A DNA stretch of 57,019 nt from Planctomycetota bacterium (GTDB lineage: Bacteria > Planctomycetota > UBA1135 > GCA-002686595): contig NYUD01000080.1 of NCBI GenBank assembly GCA_002683825.1, positions 1-57,019 on the forward strand, read 5' to 3'. Each line of letters begins with the position of its first letter. Within the stretch, counting starts at the first letter, position 1. The notes under the pieces were generated by a model. The model saw only the letters and a list, made by a program, of their open reading frames with translations. It was not told the origin of the DNA and ran no database searches. The translations under genes were made by a program, and so were the position numbers. Below, one piece after another: positions 35,588 through 44,132 of the stretch.

Positions 35588-37237
35588 TCACTTCGGGGCC
35601 ATGCGGGTCACGCGCATGATTTCTTGGACGGTGGTCTTGCCCGCCAGGACCTTGAGGGCCCCACTGACATGAAGCGGTTGCAGCCTTCCCGTTGCGAGCG
35701 CATTGTTTCGGATGTCTTCGAGGCTGTCCCCTCGAAAAATGGAGTCCCGCAGGTCGCTGTCCAGCTCGAACAGCTCAAATAGCCCCAACCGTCCGTGGTA
35801 GCCCTCGCCGGCACAGGCACGACACCCCTGCGCACGCCGGAAGCTCTTACCCGGCAGGGTCGAGGGATCCAGTCCGAGAAAACGAAATTCGTCCTCCCCG
35901 GGCGTATATTCCTCGCAGCATTTGGCGCAAAGAGCTCGCACGAGCCTCTGCGCCACGACGCCTTGCAACGCACTGGAAACGAGAAACGGTGGGATCCCCA
36001 TGTCCACGAGGCGAGTGATGGCGCTGGTGGCGTCGTTGGTGTGCAGGGTCGAGAAAACCAGGTGCCCGGTCAGTGCCGACTGGATCGCCACTTCCGCGGT
36101 CTCGAAGTCACGGATCTCCCCCACCAGGATGATGTTGGGCGCTGAGCGCAACATCGCCTTCAGGATGCGTGAAAACGACAGGCCGACCTGCGTGTTGACC
36201 TGTACCTGGTTGATACCGGAGATGTGGTATTCGACCGGATCCTCGGCCGTGAGAATCTTGACATCGGGCCTGTTCAATTCGGAGAGTGCCCCGTACAGCG
36301 TCGTCGTCTTTCCAGAACCCGTCGGCCCGGTCACCAGGATGATTCCGTGGGGGCGACGGATCATCTGCTTGAACCAGCTGTAGTCGTCGTCTTCGAAGCC
36401 GAGTTCGCGCAAGGACAGAAGGTTTGCCGAACGATCGAGCAAACGCAGCACGATGGATTCGCCATTGTTCGAAGGCAGGATCGAAGCGCGCACGTCGATG
36501 TCGCGACCACCCAGCTGGACTCCGATCCGCCCGTCTTGGGGCTTGCGCTTTTCGGCGATGTCCATCCGCCCCATCACCTTGATGCGGCTGACCAGCGGGG
36601 CGGAAAGATGGGGCGGATGCTCCGCCACGGTGCGCAGGACCCCATCGACGCGATAACGAATACGGAGGTGGCCTCCCATCGGCTCGACATGGATGTCGGA
36701 CGCACGCGCCTTGAGCGCGTCCTGAAACAACCGCGTGACCAGGCGCACGATGGGCGCGTCGGAAACATCCTGCTCGTCGGCCTGCATCGAAGCGGCGATC
36801 GTGTCCTTCGCAACGTCGCCATAATACTTGCGCAAGGTCTCCTTCAGAGCTCCAGGGGCCGCTAGCGCACAGGTCACATCGCAGCCGAAGAGGAACGAGA
36901 GCTGATCGGCGACGATCCGTTTCAAGGGGTCGTCGATGGCGACGATGAGGCGGTCCCCGGTTTGCTTGACAGGAACCAACCCCTGTTCGATCGCAACCTC
37001 CGCCGGAACCCGCTCCAGCACGGAATCGGGAATGCGCCCCTTGGAGAGATCGACGAAAGCCATCCCCTGCTGCTTGGCGACAACGCGGGTCAGGGCCTTC
37101 TCGTCGACATGGCCCAGCTGGACTAAAGCCTCGCCGATCCCCACGCCACGGTTGCGTTGGTGAGCAAGGCCTTCTCGCAGCTCTACCTCCGACACGAGGC
37201 CGGCGGCGGTCAACATCTCCCCCAGGGATCGGGTCAC
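35588..37237 (-). CDS. Type IV pilus/type II secretion assembly ATPase, second copy (PilB/GspE)
   Basis: A 549-residue paralog of the protein at 32796. It has the MshEN N-terminal region (MTRSLGEMLTAAGLVSEVEL), Walker A GPTGSGKTTTLYG, the Asp box LTAEDPVEYHISGINQVQVN, Walker B LVGEIRDFETAEVAI and the His box STLHTNDATSAITRL. The zinc site reads CAKCCEEY ... CRACAGEGYHG. Two such ATPases in one locus may serve two machines or allow alternative motors on one platform. It is the first gene of the minus-strand run and its promoter probably lies in the 120-base gap after the DUF1573 gene. Confidence 0.95.
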   Translation of the reverse strand: MTRSLGEMLTAAGLVSEVELREGLAHQRNRGVGIGEALVQLGHVDEKALTRVVAKQQGMAFVDLSKGRIPDSVLERVPAEVAIEQGLVPVKQTGDRLIVAIDDPLKRIVADQLSFLFGCDVTCALAAPGALKETLRKYYGDVAKDTIAASMQADEQDVSDAPIVRLVTRLFQDALKARASDIHVEPMGGHLRIRYRVDGVLRTVAEHPPHLSAPLVSRIKVMGRMDIAEKRKPQDGRIGVQLGGRDIDVRASILPSNNGESIVLRLLDRSANLLSLRELGFEDDDYSWFKQMIRRPHGIILVTGPTGSGKTTTLYGALSELNRPDVKILTAEDPVEYHISGINQVQVNTQVGLSFSRILKAMLRSAPNIILVGEIRDFETAEVAIQSALTGHLVFSTLHTNDATSAITRLVDMGIPPFLVSSALQGVVAQRLVRALCAKCCEEYTPGEDEFRFLGLDPSTLPGKSFRRAQGCRACAGEGYHGRLGLFELFELDSDLRDSIFRGDSLEDIRNNALATGRLQPLHVSGALKVLAGKTTVQEIMRVTRMAPK

Positions 37238-37357
37238 GACGGAGTCAGCCTACCTTCGTTTCGACTTCAGGTTTCTATTTTTCGGAAGAACTGAATCGAG
37301 TGACAGAATGCCAGGGCGGCTAGCACCTGATTGGATCGAGGGAAGCGTGCGGCTGTC

Positions 37358-38887
37358 CTACTTGCGCCGCAGGTCCTGGCGTGCGACGCCGGAGAAGCGC
37401 ACCTGCAGCTCGGACATGTTCGGGTGTCCGATCTCGATGTTCAGCATCCCGCCGAAGGATCCCGTGTGCTCCATGGGAAGCCCCTCGAGGGTCAACTTCA
37501 CCTCGGCGGTGCGGCCGTCTTCAGCGGGCGTGATACTCGTCTTGAAGGCGTCCGGGAAGGGGAATTCCTGCCCATTGAAGCCCTGGATCTGAATCGGAAT
37601 ATCCGCTGTCAACTTGAAGTCATCGTGGACTTCGAGCTGTAGCGTGCGTTCGATCGGAGTGGTCGGGCGGACAATCCCGAAGTTCACGAAATTCGGCTCC
37701 GCGTGCACCATGCCGACGACCTGTGCCTGGACGTTGACCTGGGCAATGTAGGTCGAGGTCTCGCCATTCTTGGCCGGGTACTTGGGATGGGGGATCGGAA
37801 TGTCGGACTTGAAAAGGACCGGGTAGTAGCGCATGCCGACGGGGATGTCGGGCCCGAGGCTGATGTGAGCTTCCCATGCCGCAGAGCGCCCGTCGGCATC
37901 GGGATCCTTCGGGGTCAGGGTCACCTTCAGGGGTTCGACGATGCCTTTGGGGTTGGCCTCCAACCCAAACACCTCGCCCGAGATGGATTGGATGGTGACC
38001 ATCTGCTCGGCCGATTCCGCCGTGGTGATACGCCCCAGGAAAGCGGTCATGCTGGGCTTGACCTCCAGGACGGCCTGGATCTCTGCGGTCATGCGAACGA
38101 CAAAGGCGCCCCGCGGATCGTTCCCGTACAGTTGCACCTGGGCGTTGAAAGGGCCGGCGGGCTTGCCGTCGGTCGTGATCTCGGTATCGAGGCAGAACCT
38201 CCGACCGATCGGGATCTCGGAACCATGGGTATACCGCTCTTCACTGCCGTCCTCGTTCAAGAGCACCAGATCGGCCTGGGTGCAACCGCAGCTGGGCTTG
38301 GCCGCGTTGATGATCAGTGCGGTCTCGCCGTTCGAAACGAATTCGAAGCGGTGCTTGCCCAGATCCCCCTGGCGAAGCTTGCCGAAATCGTGGCTCTGGG
38401 GTGCGTCGGTGTACATCGCAACCTTGCCGAGGGCGGACAGGTTCGGACGCTGTAGTCCGCCGGTCTCGGGAGAATCGTCCGTGGCATGGTCCGCGTGGTC
38501 GTGGTCCGCGTGGTCGTGGTCCTCCCCGTCCTCTCCTGAATCCTTGAAGCCATCCGCAGATTCCTTCAGCTTGACCCTCGACAGGTCGAAGCCGAAGTCC
38601 TTGCGCTGGATACCGGTTTCGTAGCGCCCGGCCTTCTTCCGTGCCGCTTCTGCTTCCTTGTAGGCCACGGAGCCGGGTCCCTTTCGCAGGTTGTCCGGGT
38701 TCATGTTGGACGCCGCTGCCGCCTGCATCCGGGCGCCCGAGTCCTGCGCCTCCTCCGTGCTGGGAGCGTCAGATGCCTTGGTCGAGCTCGAGGCTCCCTG
38801 CTCGTGGACGACAGAGAGCTCCTTTCCGCAGCCTCCTGCCAGAAGAAGAGAAGCTAGAAGTACAGATGAATACGTCCGATTACACAT
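37358..38887 (-). CDS. DUF1573 (ASH-like) lipoprotein with His-rich linker
   Basis: A 509-residue lipoprotein. The signal MCNRTYSSVLLASLLLAGGC ends with a lipobox Cys. A helical, charged region follows (about 30-115), then a His/Asp segment of HDHADHDHADHA type (about 125-140) that could bind zinc, nickel or copper. The DUF1573 domain starts near 168 (HDFGKLRQGDLGKHRFEFVS, then SCGCT), and two more Ig-like beta domains follow to the end (FVNFGIVRPTTPIERTLQLE). DUF1573 domains are envelope Ig-like modules of unknown role. A paralog lies upstream at 39053. The DNA encoding the His-rich part shows 15-base tandem repetition (about 38487-38522). Confidence 0.85.
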   Translation of the reverse strand: MCNRTYSSVLLASLLLAGGCGKELSVVHEQGASSSTKASDAPSTEEAQDSGARMQAAAASNMNPDNLRKGPGSVAYKEAEAARKKAGRYETGIQRKDFGFDLSRVKLKESADGFKDSGEDGEDHDHADHDHADHATDDSPETGGLQRPNLSALGKVAMYTDAPQSHDFGKLRQGDLGKHRFEFVSNGETALIINAAKPSCGCTQADLVLLNEDGSEERYTHGSEIPIGRRFCLDTEITTDGKPAGPFNAQVQLYGNDPRGAFVVRMTAEIQAVLEVKPSMTAFLGRITTAESAEQMVTIQSISGEVFGLEANPKGIVEPLKVTLTPKDPDADGRSAAWEAHISLGPDIPVGMRYYPVLFKSDIPIPHPKYPAKNGETSTYIAQVNVQAQVVGMVHAEPNFVNFGIVRPTTPIERTLQLEVHDDFKLTADIPIQIQGFNGQEFPFPDAFKTSITPAEDGRTAEVKLTLEGLPMEHTGSFGGMLNIEIGHPNMSELQVRFSGVARQDLRRK

Positions 38888-39052
38888 AACTGGATGCTCC
38901 GCGCAGGTTTCGACGCGACGCAGCGCGCCGCAGAGCCGAGGGCTCGAATTGGGAGTGGATGGGGGCCGCCAGTCTAGCCCGAGAGCTGACGCAGCTGCGA
39001 TCCCGAAAGAAAAACCGTTCGCGACCGTGTCGCGGGTGTTCGTTTTGGCAGC

Positions 39053-40324
39053 TCATCCGCCACGTCCGGAGTCTGCCCCCTGCGGGGTCGTTCCGAACCG
39101 TTTGCTGCCCAGGGCGACGCCCGACACGCTGGCCTCGAGCTGGGGCAGGGCAGGGTGACCGGTCTCCACCAGCAAGCGCGCAAAGAAGTTGCCCCGGATA
39201 CGAGCGTCCAGCCCGGAGAGCGTGAGCTCGACGTCCCAGGCGTTCTCACTGCCGACCGGCCGAGCACGGATCGATGCGCTATCGGTCAGGTAGAAGGGCT
39301 CGTCCCGCTTCAATGGCTGAAGAGAGACCTGCGGCTCCTCCAACCGAAAGGAGGCGTCGTAACTCTTCACCCGCACGGTTCGCGCAACCGTCTGTCCGGA
39401 ACGCACGACGCCGAAGGAGAGCGAAGGCGGTTGCAGCCCGACCTGACCATGGACCTGGATGGACACCTCCTGAACCAGAGAGAACGGCGCGTGGGTTCCA
39501 TCTTCGGCGGTAGGGGACTGGAGGTTCTCGACGTCGCTCTCGAGAAACACCCCGTAGCTGCGGGTCAGACGCGGCGTCTCTCGGTCGATGTCCACGTCCA
39601 CCCGGTGCTCAGTCAGGCGCTTCTCTCCCTCCTGAACCGAGACGTGAACCCACGGCGGCAAACCTCTTCTCGAGGGCCGCAAGGCGAACGCCTCACCGTC
39701 CACCTGGCGAACCCGAAAATAGGTCTGGGCCCCTTCACCTTTCATCGCCTTCAAGATCGGAACCCGGGCGGGATCGCTGACCAGCCAGGGTTGCACGTCC
39801 GACCACATCGTGAGCGTGACCCTCTCATCCTCGACGGCGTCGATGCTTGCGGGCGAGGGACGGACGATGAGGTGGACCTTGCGCGGCGCGCGTCCGCGCT
39901 TGCCGCGCGTATCGACCTCGGCCGCGAGGACCAAGCGGGTCCCCGCCGGAAGCTCGTCCCCAAGCTCGTAGCCCTGCCGCTCTGCTCCTTTGCAAAGGCG
40001 TTCGATACGGGTCAGGGTGCAGCCGCAATCGGTCTCGGTCTCGAGGATGCGCACCGGATCCGAGCCCACCTCGAGCTCGAATTCCGCCCGCAAGAGCGTC
40101 CCTTCCCAGGTCGTTCCGAAGTCGGTGCTGGGATGGGGGCAACGCAAGGCCGCTCGGACCAGCGCAGGCTCACCGGCGCAGGCGCCCATGCAAGCCCCCA
40201 GGCAGATCCCCAGCCAGGTCCGGGCCGCATCGGACGAAAACCACTTCTTGCCCCCCACGAGACGAAGCCGGACCGCGGGGCTTCGCCGAAGTGTCGAGTA
40301 CTGGGGCCTGTTGCGTTGCATCAT
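39053..40324 (-). CDS. DUF1573 (ASH-like) envelope protein, shorter paralog
   Basis: A 423-residue protein with the same beta-domain layout as its downstream neighbour. The leader is long (MMQRNRPQYSTLRRSPAVRL), with the hydrophobic part WLGICLGACMGACAG near residues 37-51, so cleavage or a lipobox near residue 45 or 49 is likely. DUF1573-type features are TDFGTTWEGTLLRAEFELEV, then DCGCTLTRIE, and a later LSFGVVRSGQTVARTVRVKS domain. It lacks the His-rich linker. The two genes probably arose by duplication and are separated by 165 bases. Confidence 0.8.
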   Translation of the reverse strand: MMQRNRPQYSTLRRSPAVRLRLVGGKKWFSSDAARTWLGICLGACMGACAGEPALVRAALRCPHPSTDFGTTWEGTLLRAEFELEVGSDPVRILETETDCGCTLTRIERLCKGAERQGYELGDELPAGTRLVLAAEVDTRGKRGRAPRKVHLIVRPSPASIDAVEDERVTLTMWSDVQPWLVSDPARVPILKAMKGEGAQTYFRVRQVDGEAFALRPSRRGLPPWVHVSVQEGEKRLTEHRVDVDIDRETPRLTRSYGVFLESDVENLQSPTAEDGTHAPFSLVQEVSIQVHGQVGLQPPSLSFGVVRSGQTVARTVRVKSYDASFRLEEPQVSLQPLKRDEPFYLTDSASIRARPVGSENAWDVELTLSGLDARIRGNFFARLLVETGHPALPQLEASVSGVALGSKRFGTTPQGADSGRGG

Positions 40325-40457
40325 GGTCGGATCAGGCGCAAATGTCCCCTATCGGCTCGTTTCCTTGCAAGGATCGGGCGAGGAGGACAATTCTCGCCCA
40401 GGAAGATGATTCCCCCGGATTGAAGGGGTGGCCACGGACCGTATCCTCTCGATCTTC
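40325..40457. promoter_or_regulatory. Divergent promoter region with two palindromes
   Basis: This gap lies between the shorter DUF1573 gene (minus) and the lipoprotein at 40458 (plus). It holds a perfect 10-base palindrome, CCTTGCAAGG, at 40363-40372, and a 7-base inverted repeat, GGGCGAG/CTCGCCC, at 40376-40399 with a 10-base loop. Palindromes so close to two divergent starts are good operator candidates. No convincing promoter boxes are visible. Confidence 0.5.
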
Positions 40458-41042
40458 ATGCGCCGTCTTTACGGGCTTTTCTTTTGTTTGTGGGCGCCAC
40501 TTTTCGCGTGCTGCCTCTCCGCCCCCGAACCCGGCGATTGGCTGGGCGTGGGGTTCCGCACGCCCGAACAGACCTTTCGAACCTTCCAGACGGGGCTCCG
40601 GGCCGACCAGCCGGACCTCGAGTACAGGTGCTTCGCGCTCGAATTCAAGCGTCAGAACATCGAAAATCAGGGTTTCTACCGGCAGTTCCGTGAGGAGCTT
40701 TTTCGCCGCAACCCGCTGCTCAAGCTCGCAGCCACGGCGGAGATCATCGAGGTCCAGGAACGACCCCGCGGAGTCCGCCGGCTGATCGCCCGCGTCGACA
40801 CCTGGTTTCACGACGAGGTCTTCGCGGTCGACTTCGTCCGTGAGGACTACTACGAAATTTTCGAGGGAGAGGAGATCGGCAGCGACGATTTCTGCTCCTT
40901 TGAAGACAGCGTCGCCCTGAAGAACGATCGCTACATCATCGTCATCCCCGCAAACGCGGAGATCCCTCTGGTAGGGATCTCGGAAATCCGCATCGGAAGT
41001 TCGTGGCGAATCGCAAGCTTCCCGACGCTCGAGACCCCCTAG
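40458..41042 (+). CDS. Hypothetical lipoprotein
   Basis: A 194-residue protein. ATG 40458 gives the signal [20 protein letters not shown], with Cys near 18-19 as lipobox; a GTG/ATG start at 40428 would add ten residues. The mature protein has an alpha/beta layout: [20 protein letters not shown], then [20 protein letters not shown], then strands [20 protein letters not shown] and ending [17 protein letters not shown]. This looks like a small SnoaL/NTF2-like fold, but I do not recognise a family. It ends 14 bases before the dikinase start at 41057, so the two are likely co-transcribed. Confidence 0.7.
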   Translation: MRRLYGLFFCLWAPLFACCLSAPEPGDWLGVGFRTPEQTFRTFQTGLRADQPDLEYRCFALEFKRQNIENQGFYRQFREELFRRNPLLKLAATAEIIEVQERPRGVRRLIARVDTWFHDEVFAVDFVREDYYEIFEGEEIGSDDFCSFEDSVALKNDRYIIVIPANAEIPLVGISEIRIGSSWRIASFPTLETP

Positions 41043-41056
41043 AGACCCATCCCCAA

Positions 41057-43846
41057 ATGCCTGCGTCCCAGACCAAGATCCGGCCGAGACTCCACTCCAT
41101 GAAAAAGGGCTCGAAGAGAGACCCCGCGCGCATCGAGAAGCGATTCGTCTATCCCTTCTCCAAGGGAAAGGCCGCGGGCAGCAAGGACGACAAGAACCTC
41201 CTCGGAGGCAAGGGAGCCAACCTGGCGGAGATGTGCAGGCTGGGCCTTCCCGTACCGCCGGGCTTCACGATTTCGACCGAGGTGTGCAGCTGGTACTACG
41301 AGCACGGCGAGAAGTATCCGCCGGGTCTCGAGAAGAGCGTGGCGAACTCGATCGCCCTGCTCGAAAAGGAGCTGGGCCGAGGTTTCGCCGACCCGGAGAA
41401 TCCGCTTCTCGTTTCCGTGCGTTCGGGAGCCCGCGTGTCGATGCCCGGCATGATGGACACGGTCTTGAACCTGGGCCTGAACGACAAGACCGTCCAGGGA
41501 CTCATCCGTCGTTCGAACAACGAGCGATTTGCCTGGGATGCCTACCGCCGCTTCATCCAGATGTATGGCGACGTGGTGCTCGAGATCAAGGCCGAAGAGG
41601 GCGAGGAGTTCGATCCCTTCGCGACCGCGCTCGAAACGCTCAAGAAGCGGAGTGGGGTCGAGTCCGACACCGAACTCTCCTCTGAAGACCTGCGCGGCCT
41701 CGTCAAGGAGTTCAAGAGGATCGTCAAGAAACGCTCCGGCAAGCCCTTCCCTGAGGATCCGAAGGCCCAGCTCTGGGGTGCGATCGGCGCCGTCTTCGGT
41801 TCTTGGAACAACCAGCGTGCGATCGCCTATCGCCGCATGAACCAGATCCCCGGAAACTGGGGGACGGCGGTCAACGTGCAGGCGATGGTCTTCGGCAACA
41901 CCGGGGAAGACTCGGGAACGGGCGTGGCTTTCACCCGCAACCCCGCGACCGGCGAGAAGCACTTCTACGGCGAATTTCTCATGAACGCCCAGGGCGAGGA
42001 CGTCGTCGCCGGCATCCGCACACCCCAACCGATCGACCGGCTGGAAAATCACGCCCCCCGTTGCTGGAAGGAGCTCATCCGGATTCAGCGCCTGCTCGAA
42101 CGGCACTACCGGGACATGCAGGATCTCGAGTTCACCATCGAGAACGGCAAGCTCTTCATGCTGCAGACACGGGCGGGCAAACGCACCGGCTTCGCCGCGG
42201 TTCGCATCGCGGTTGAGATGGTCAAGGAGCGGCTGATCTCCAAGGAGGACGCCCTCTTGCGCGTCGACCCCGAGTCGCTGAATCAGCTACTGCAGCCGAT
42301 CTTCTCACCCGCCGACCTCAAACACGCACGCTCCCAGGGTCGGGCGCTGACCAGGGGACTCAACGCCGGTCCTGGGGCAGCGACCGGCAGGATCGCCTTC
42401 AGCGCTCCGCGCGCCGAGGAGTACGCCGCCGCCGGCGAGCGCGTGATCCTCGTCCGCATCGAGACCTCCCCCGAAGACATCCGCGGCATGCAGGCCTCGA
42501 GCGGCATCCTCACCGCACGCGGCGGAATGACCTCCCATGCAGCCCTCGTCGCACGCCAGATGGGCAAGGTGTGTGTGGCCGGCGCCGACGAGCTGGAGAT
42601 CGACTACAAGAACCGGCGCATGAAGGTGGCCGGCCGGACGTTCAAGGAGGGCGATGATCTCAGTCTGGACGGTACGACGGGGGAGGTCCTTGAGGGCAAC
42701 CTGCCCACCCAGCCTTCCGAGGTGATCTCGGTGCTCTTCGGCAAGGCCAAGAGGAAGAAAAAAAGCGGGGTCTTCGACGCCTTCGAGAAGCTCATGAAGT
42801 GGTCGGACTCCCATCGCACGATGGCCGTGCGCACCAACGCCGATCAGCCCGATCAATGCCGCACCGCCATCGCCCTCGGGGCCGAAGGGATCGGGCTGTG
42901 TCGCACCGAGCACATGTTCTTCGAGGGCAGGAAGATCGACGCGGTGCGCGAGATGATCCTGGCGGAAACGCAAGAGGAGCGCGAACGAGCACTCGCCAAG
43001 TTGCTTCCGCTGCAGCGCAAGGACTTCGAGGGCATCTTCAAAGCGATGGAGGGGCGACCGGTCACGATCCGCACGCTAGACCCGCCGCTGCACGAGTTCC
43101 TCCCCCACGAAGGCAAGGACGTCCGCAAGCTGGCGAAGACCATGGGGATTACGCCGGGCCGGCTGCACGCCAAGATCGAATCCTTGGCCGAACTCAACCC
43201 CATGCTCGGCCATCGCGGCTGCCGCCTCGGCATCGTCTACCCCGAGATCACGCGCATGCAAGCGCGCGCGATCTTCGAGGCGGCCTGCAACGTGGCGAAA
43301 CGCGTGCCGGGCAAGAAGAAACCCAGGCCCGAGATCATGATCCCGCTGGTCAGCACAGTGGAAGAACTACGCCTGCAAGCCAAGGAAGTCCGGGCGGTGG
43401 CGGAGGAGGTGTTCGCCAAGAAAAAGCAGAGCCTGCCTTACCTCGTGGGCACGATGATCGAACTTCCACGTGCGGCCCTGACCGCCGCCGAGATCGCATT
43501 GGAGGCGGAGTTTTTCTCCTTCGGAACGAACGATCTGACCCAGACGACCTTCGGCATCAGCCGAGACGACGCCGGGAAGTTCATCCCGCTATATGTCGAA
43601 AAGGAGATCTACAAGGCCGACCCTTTCTCGCAATTGGATCGCGCCGGCACCGGACGGTTGATGAAGATCGCGACGGAGGATGGCCGCCAGGCCCGCCCGG
43701 ACATCAAGCTGGGAATCTGTGGCGAACACGGAGGCGATCCATCTTCCGTCGAGTTCTGCCACCAACTCGGTCTGTCCTACGTCTCGTGCTCGCCCTATCG
43801 CCTGCCGATCGCCCGGCTAGCCGCCGCACAGGCGGCCCTGCGCTAG
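41057..43846 (+). CDS. ppdK: Pyruvate, phosphate dikinase
   Basis: A 929-residue enzyme interconverting pyruvate, ATP and phosphate with phosphoenolpyruvate, AMP and diphosphate. The N-terminal ATP-grasp domain opens with [23 protein letters not shown]. The swivelling phosphohistidine domain has [16 protein letters not shown], in which the His is phosphorylated. The C-terminal PEP-binding barrel has [26 protein letters not shown] and the catalytic Cys motif [12 protein letters not shown]. Length is about 50 residues over the usual 870-880, mostly as N-terminal and internal extensions ([10 protein letters not shown] near 570). Start 41057 or 41099 cannot be settled from the DNA. Confidence 0.96.
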   Translation: MPASQTKIRPRLHSMKKGSKRDPARIEKRFVYPFSKGKAAGSKDDKNLLGGKGANLAEMCRLGLPVPPGFTISTEVCSWYYEHGEKYPPGLEKSVANSIALLEKELGRGFADPENPLLVSVRSGARVSMPGMMDTVLNLGLNDKTVQGLIRRSNNERFAWDAYRRFIQMYGDVVLEIKAEEGEEFDPFATALETLKKRSGVESDTELSSEDLRGLVKEFKRIVKKRSGKPFPEDPKAQLWGAIGAVFGSWNNQRAIAYRRMNQIPGNWGTAVNVQAMVFGNTGEDSGTGVAFTRNPATGEKHFYGEFLMNAQGEDVVAGIRTPQPIDRLENHAPRCWKELIRIQRLLERHYRDMQDLEFTIENGKLFMLQTRAGKRTGFAAVRIAVEMVKERLISKEDALLRVDPESLNQLLQPIFSPADLKHARSQGRALTRGLNAGPGAATGRIAFSAPRAEEYAAAGERVILVRIETSPEDIRGMQASSGILTARGGMTSHAALVARQMGKVCVAGADELEIDYKNRRMKVAGRTFKEGDDLSLDGTTGEVLEGNLPTQPSEVISVLFGKAKRKKKSGVFDAFEKLMKWSDSHRTMAVRTNADQPDQCRTAIALGAEGIGLCRTEHMFFEGRKIDAVREMILAETQEERERALAKLLPLQRKDFEGIFKAMEGRPVTIRTLDPPLHEFLPHEGKDVRKLAKTMGITPGRLHAKIESLAELNPMLGHRGCRLGIVYPEITRMQARAIFEAACNVAKRVPGKKKPRPEIMIPLVSTVEELRLQAKEVRAVAEEVFAKKKQSLPYLVGTMIELPRAALTAAEIALEAEFFSFGTNDLTQTTFGISRDDAGKFIPLYVEKEIYKADPFSQLDRAGTGRLMKIATEDGRQARPDIKLGICGEHGGDPSSVEFCHQLGLSYVSCSPYRLPIARLAAAQAALR

Positions 43847-43954
43847 CCGGGGCGCTGCTGCGACACCCCCGACCCGGGTGCAAGGCTCGTCCCGGACCCT
43901 TGCCAGGTGGGCCCGGGCGAGCAAAACAACAGAAGGAGGTGTCGGGGGGGCTAA

Positions 43955-43987
43955 CCGAGCCTAGGGGTTCGAACTCCCTCGGGTTTT
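43955..43987 (+). terminator. Candidate rho-independent terminator of ppdK
   Basis: Stem CCGAG/CTCGG with an inner GGGG/CTCC pairing, then TTTT. It lies 109 bases after the ppdK stop. The T-run is short, so strength is uncertain. Confidence 0.5.
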
Positions 43988-44079
43988 GGTCCCTGCTTGT
44001 GGTCTCCGGAAAGAAACCTCATCCAAACCCAGACACAGGAAGGCACATCCGACAACTCCTACAATTCCCCTGGAGCTCG

Positions 44080-44107
44080 AAACGTGACGGCGAACACGTT
44101 TTTTTTT
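44080..44107 (+). terminator. Rho-independent terminator
   Basis: A 7-base stem AAACGTG/CACGTTT with loop ACGGCGAA is followed by a run of T on the plus strand. It ends 26 bases before the stop of the convergent peptidase gene and would stop plus-strand transcripts from ppdK or an RNA between them. Confidence 0.85.
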
Positions 44108-44132
44108 GCCTGGAGAGGGCCGCCCCCCCCTT

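Larger units (their letters stand above)
43847..44132 (+). ncRNA. Structured 3' region of ppdK, possible small RNA
   Basis: The 286 bases after ppdK contain several stems and no credible gene. A stem pairs 43885-43892 with 43915-43922. A second hairpin, 43955-43982, is followed by TTTT (43984-43987) and could terminate ppdK. About 100 bases further, another terminator lies at 44080-44107. Two terminators in series leave room for a separate RNA of about 110-220 bases, but no known RNA family is recognised, so this call is tentative. Confidence 0.3.

Noticed and set aside
43955..43990. tRNA-like T arm (GGGG-TTCGAAC-TCCC) after ppdK
   Set aside because: No matching acceptor stem, D arm or anticodon arm can be placed upstream; it fits a hairpin with a T-run better.
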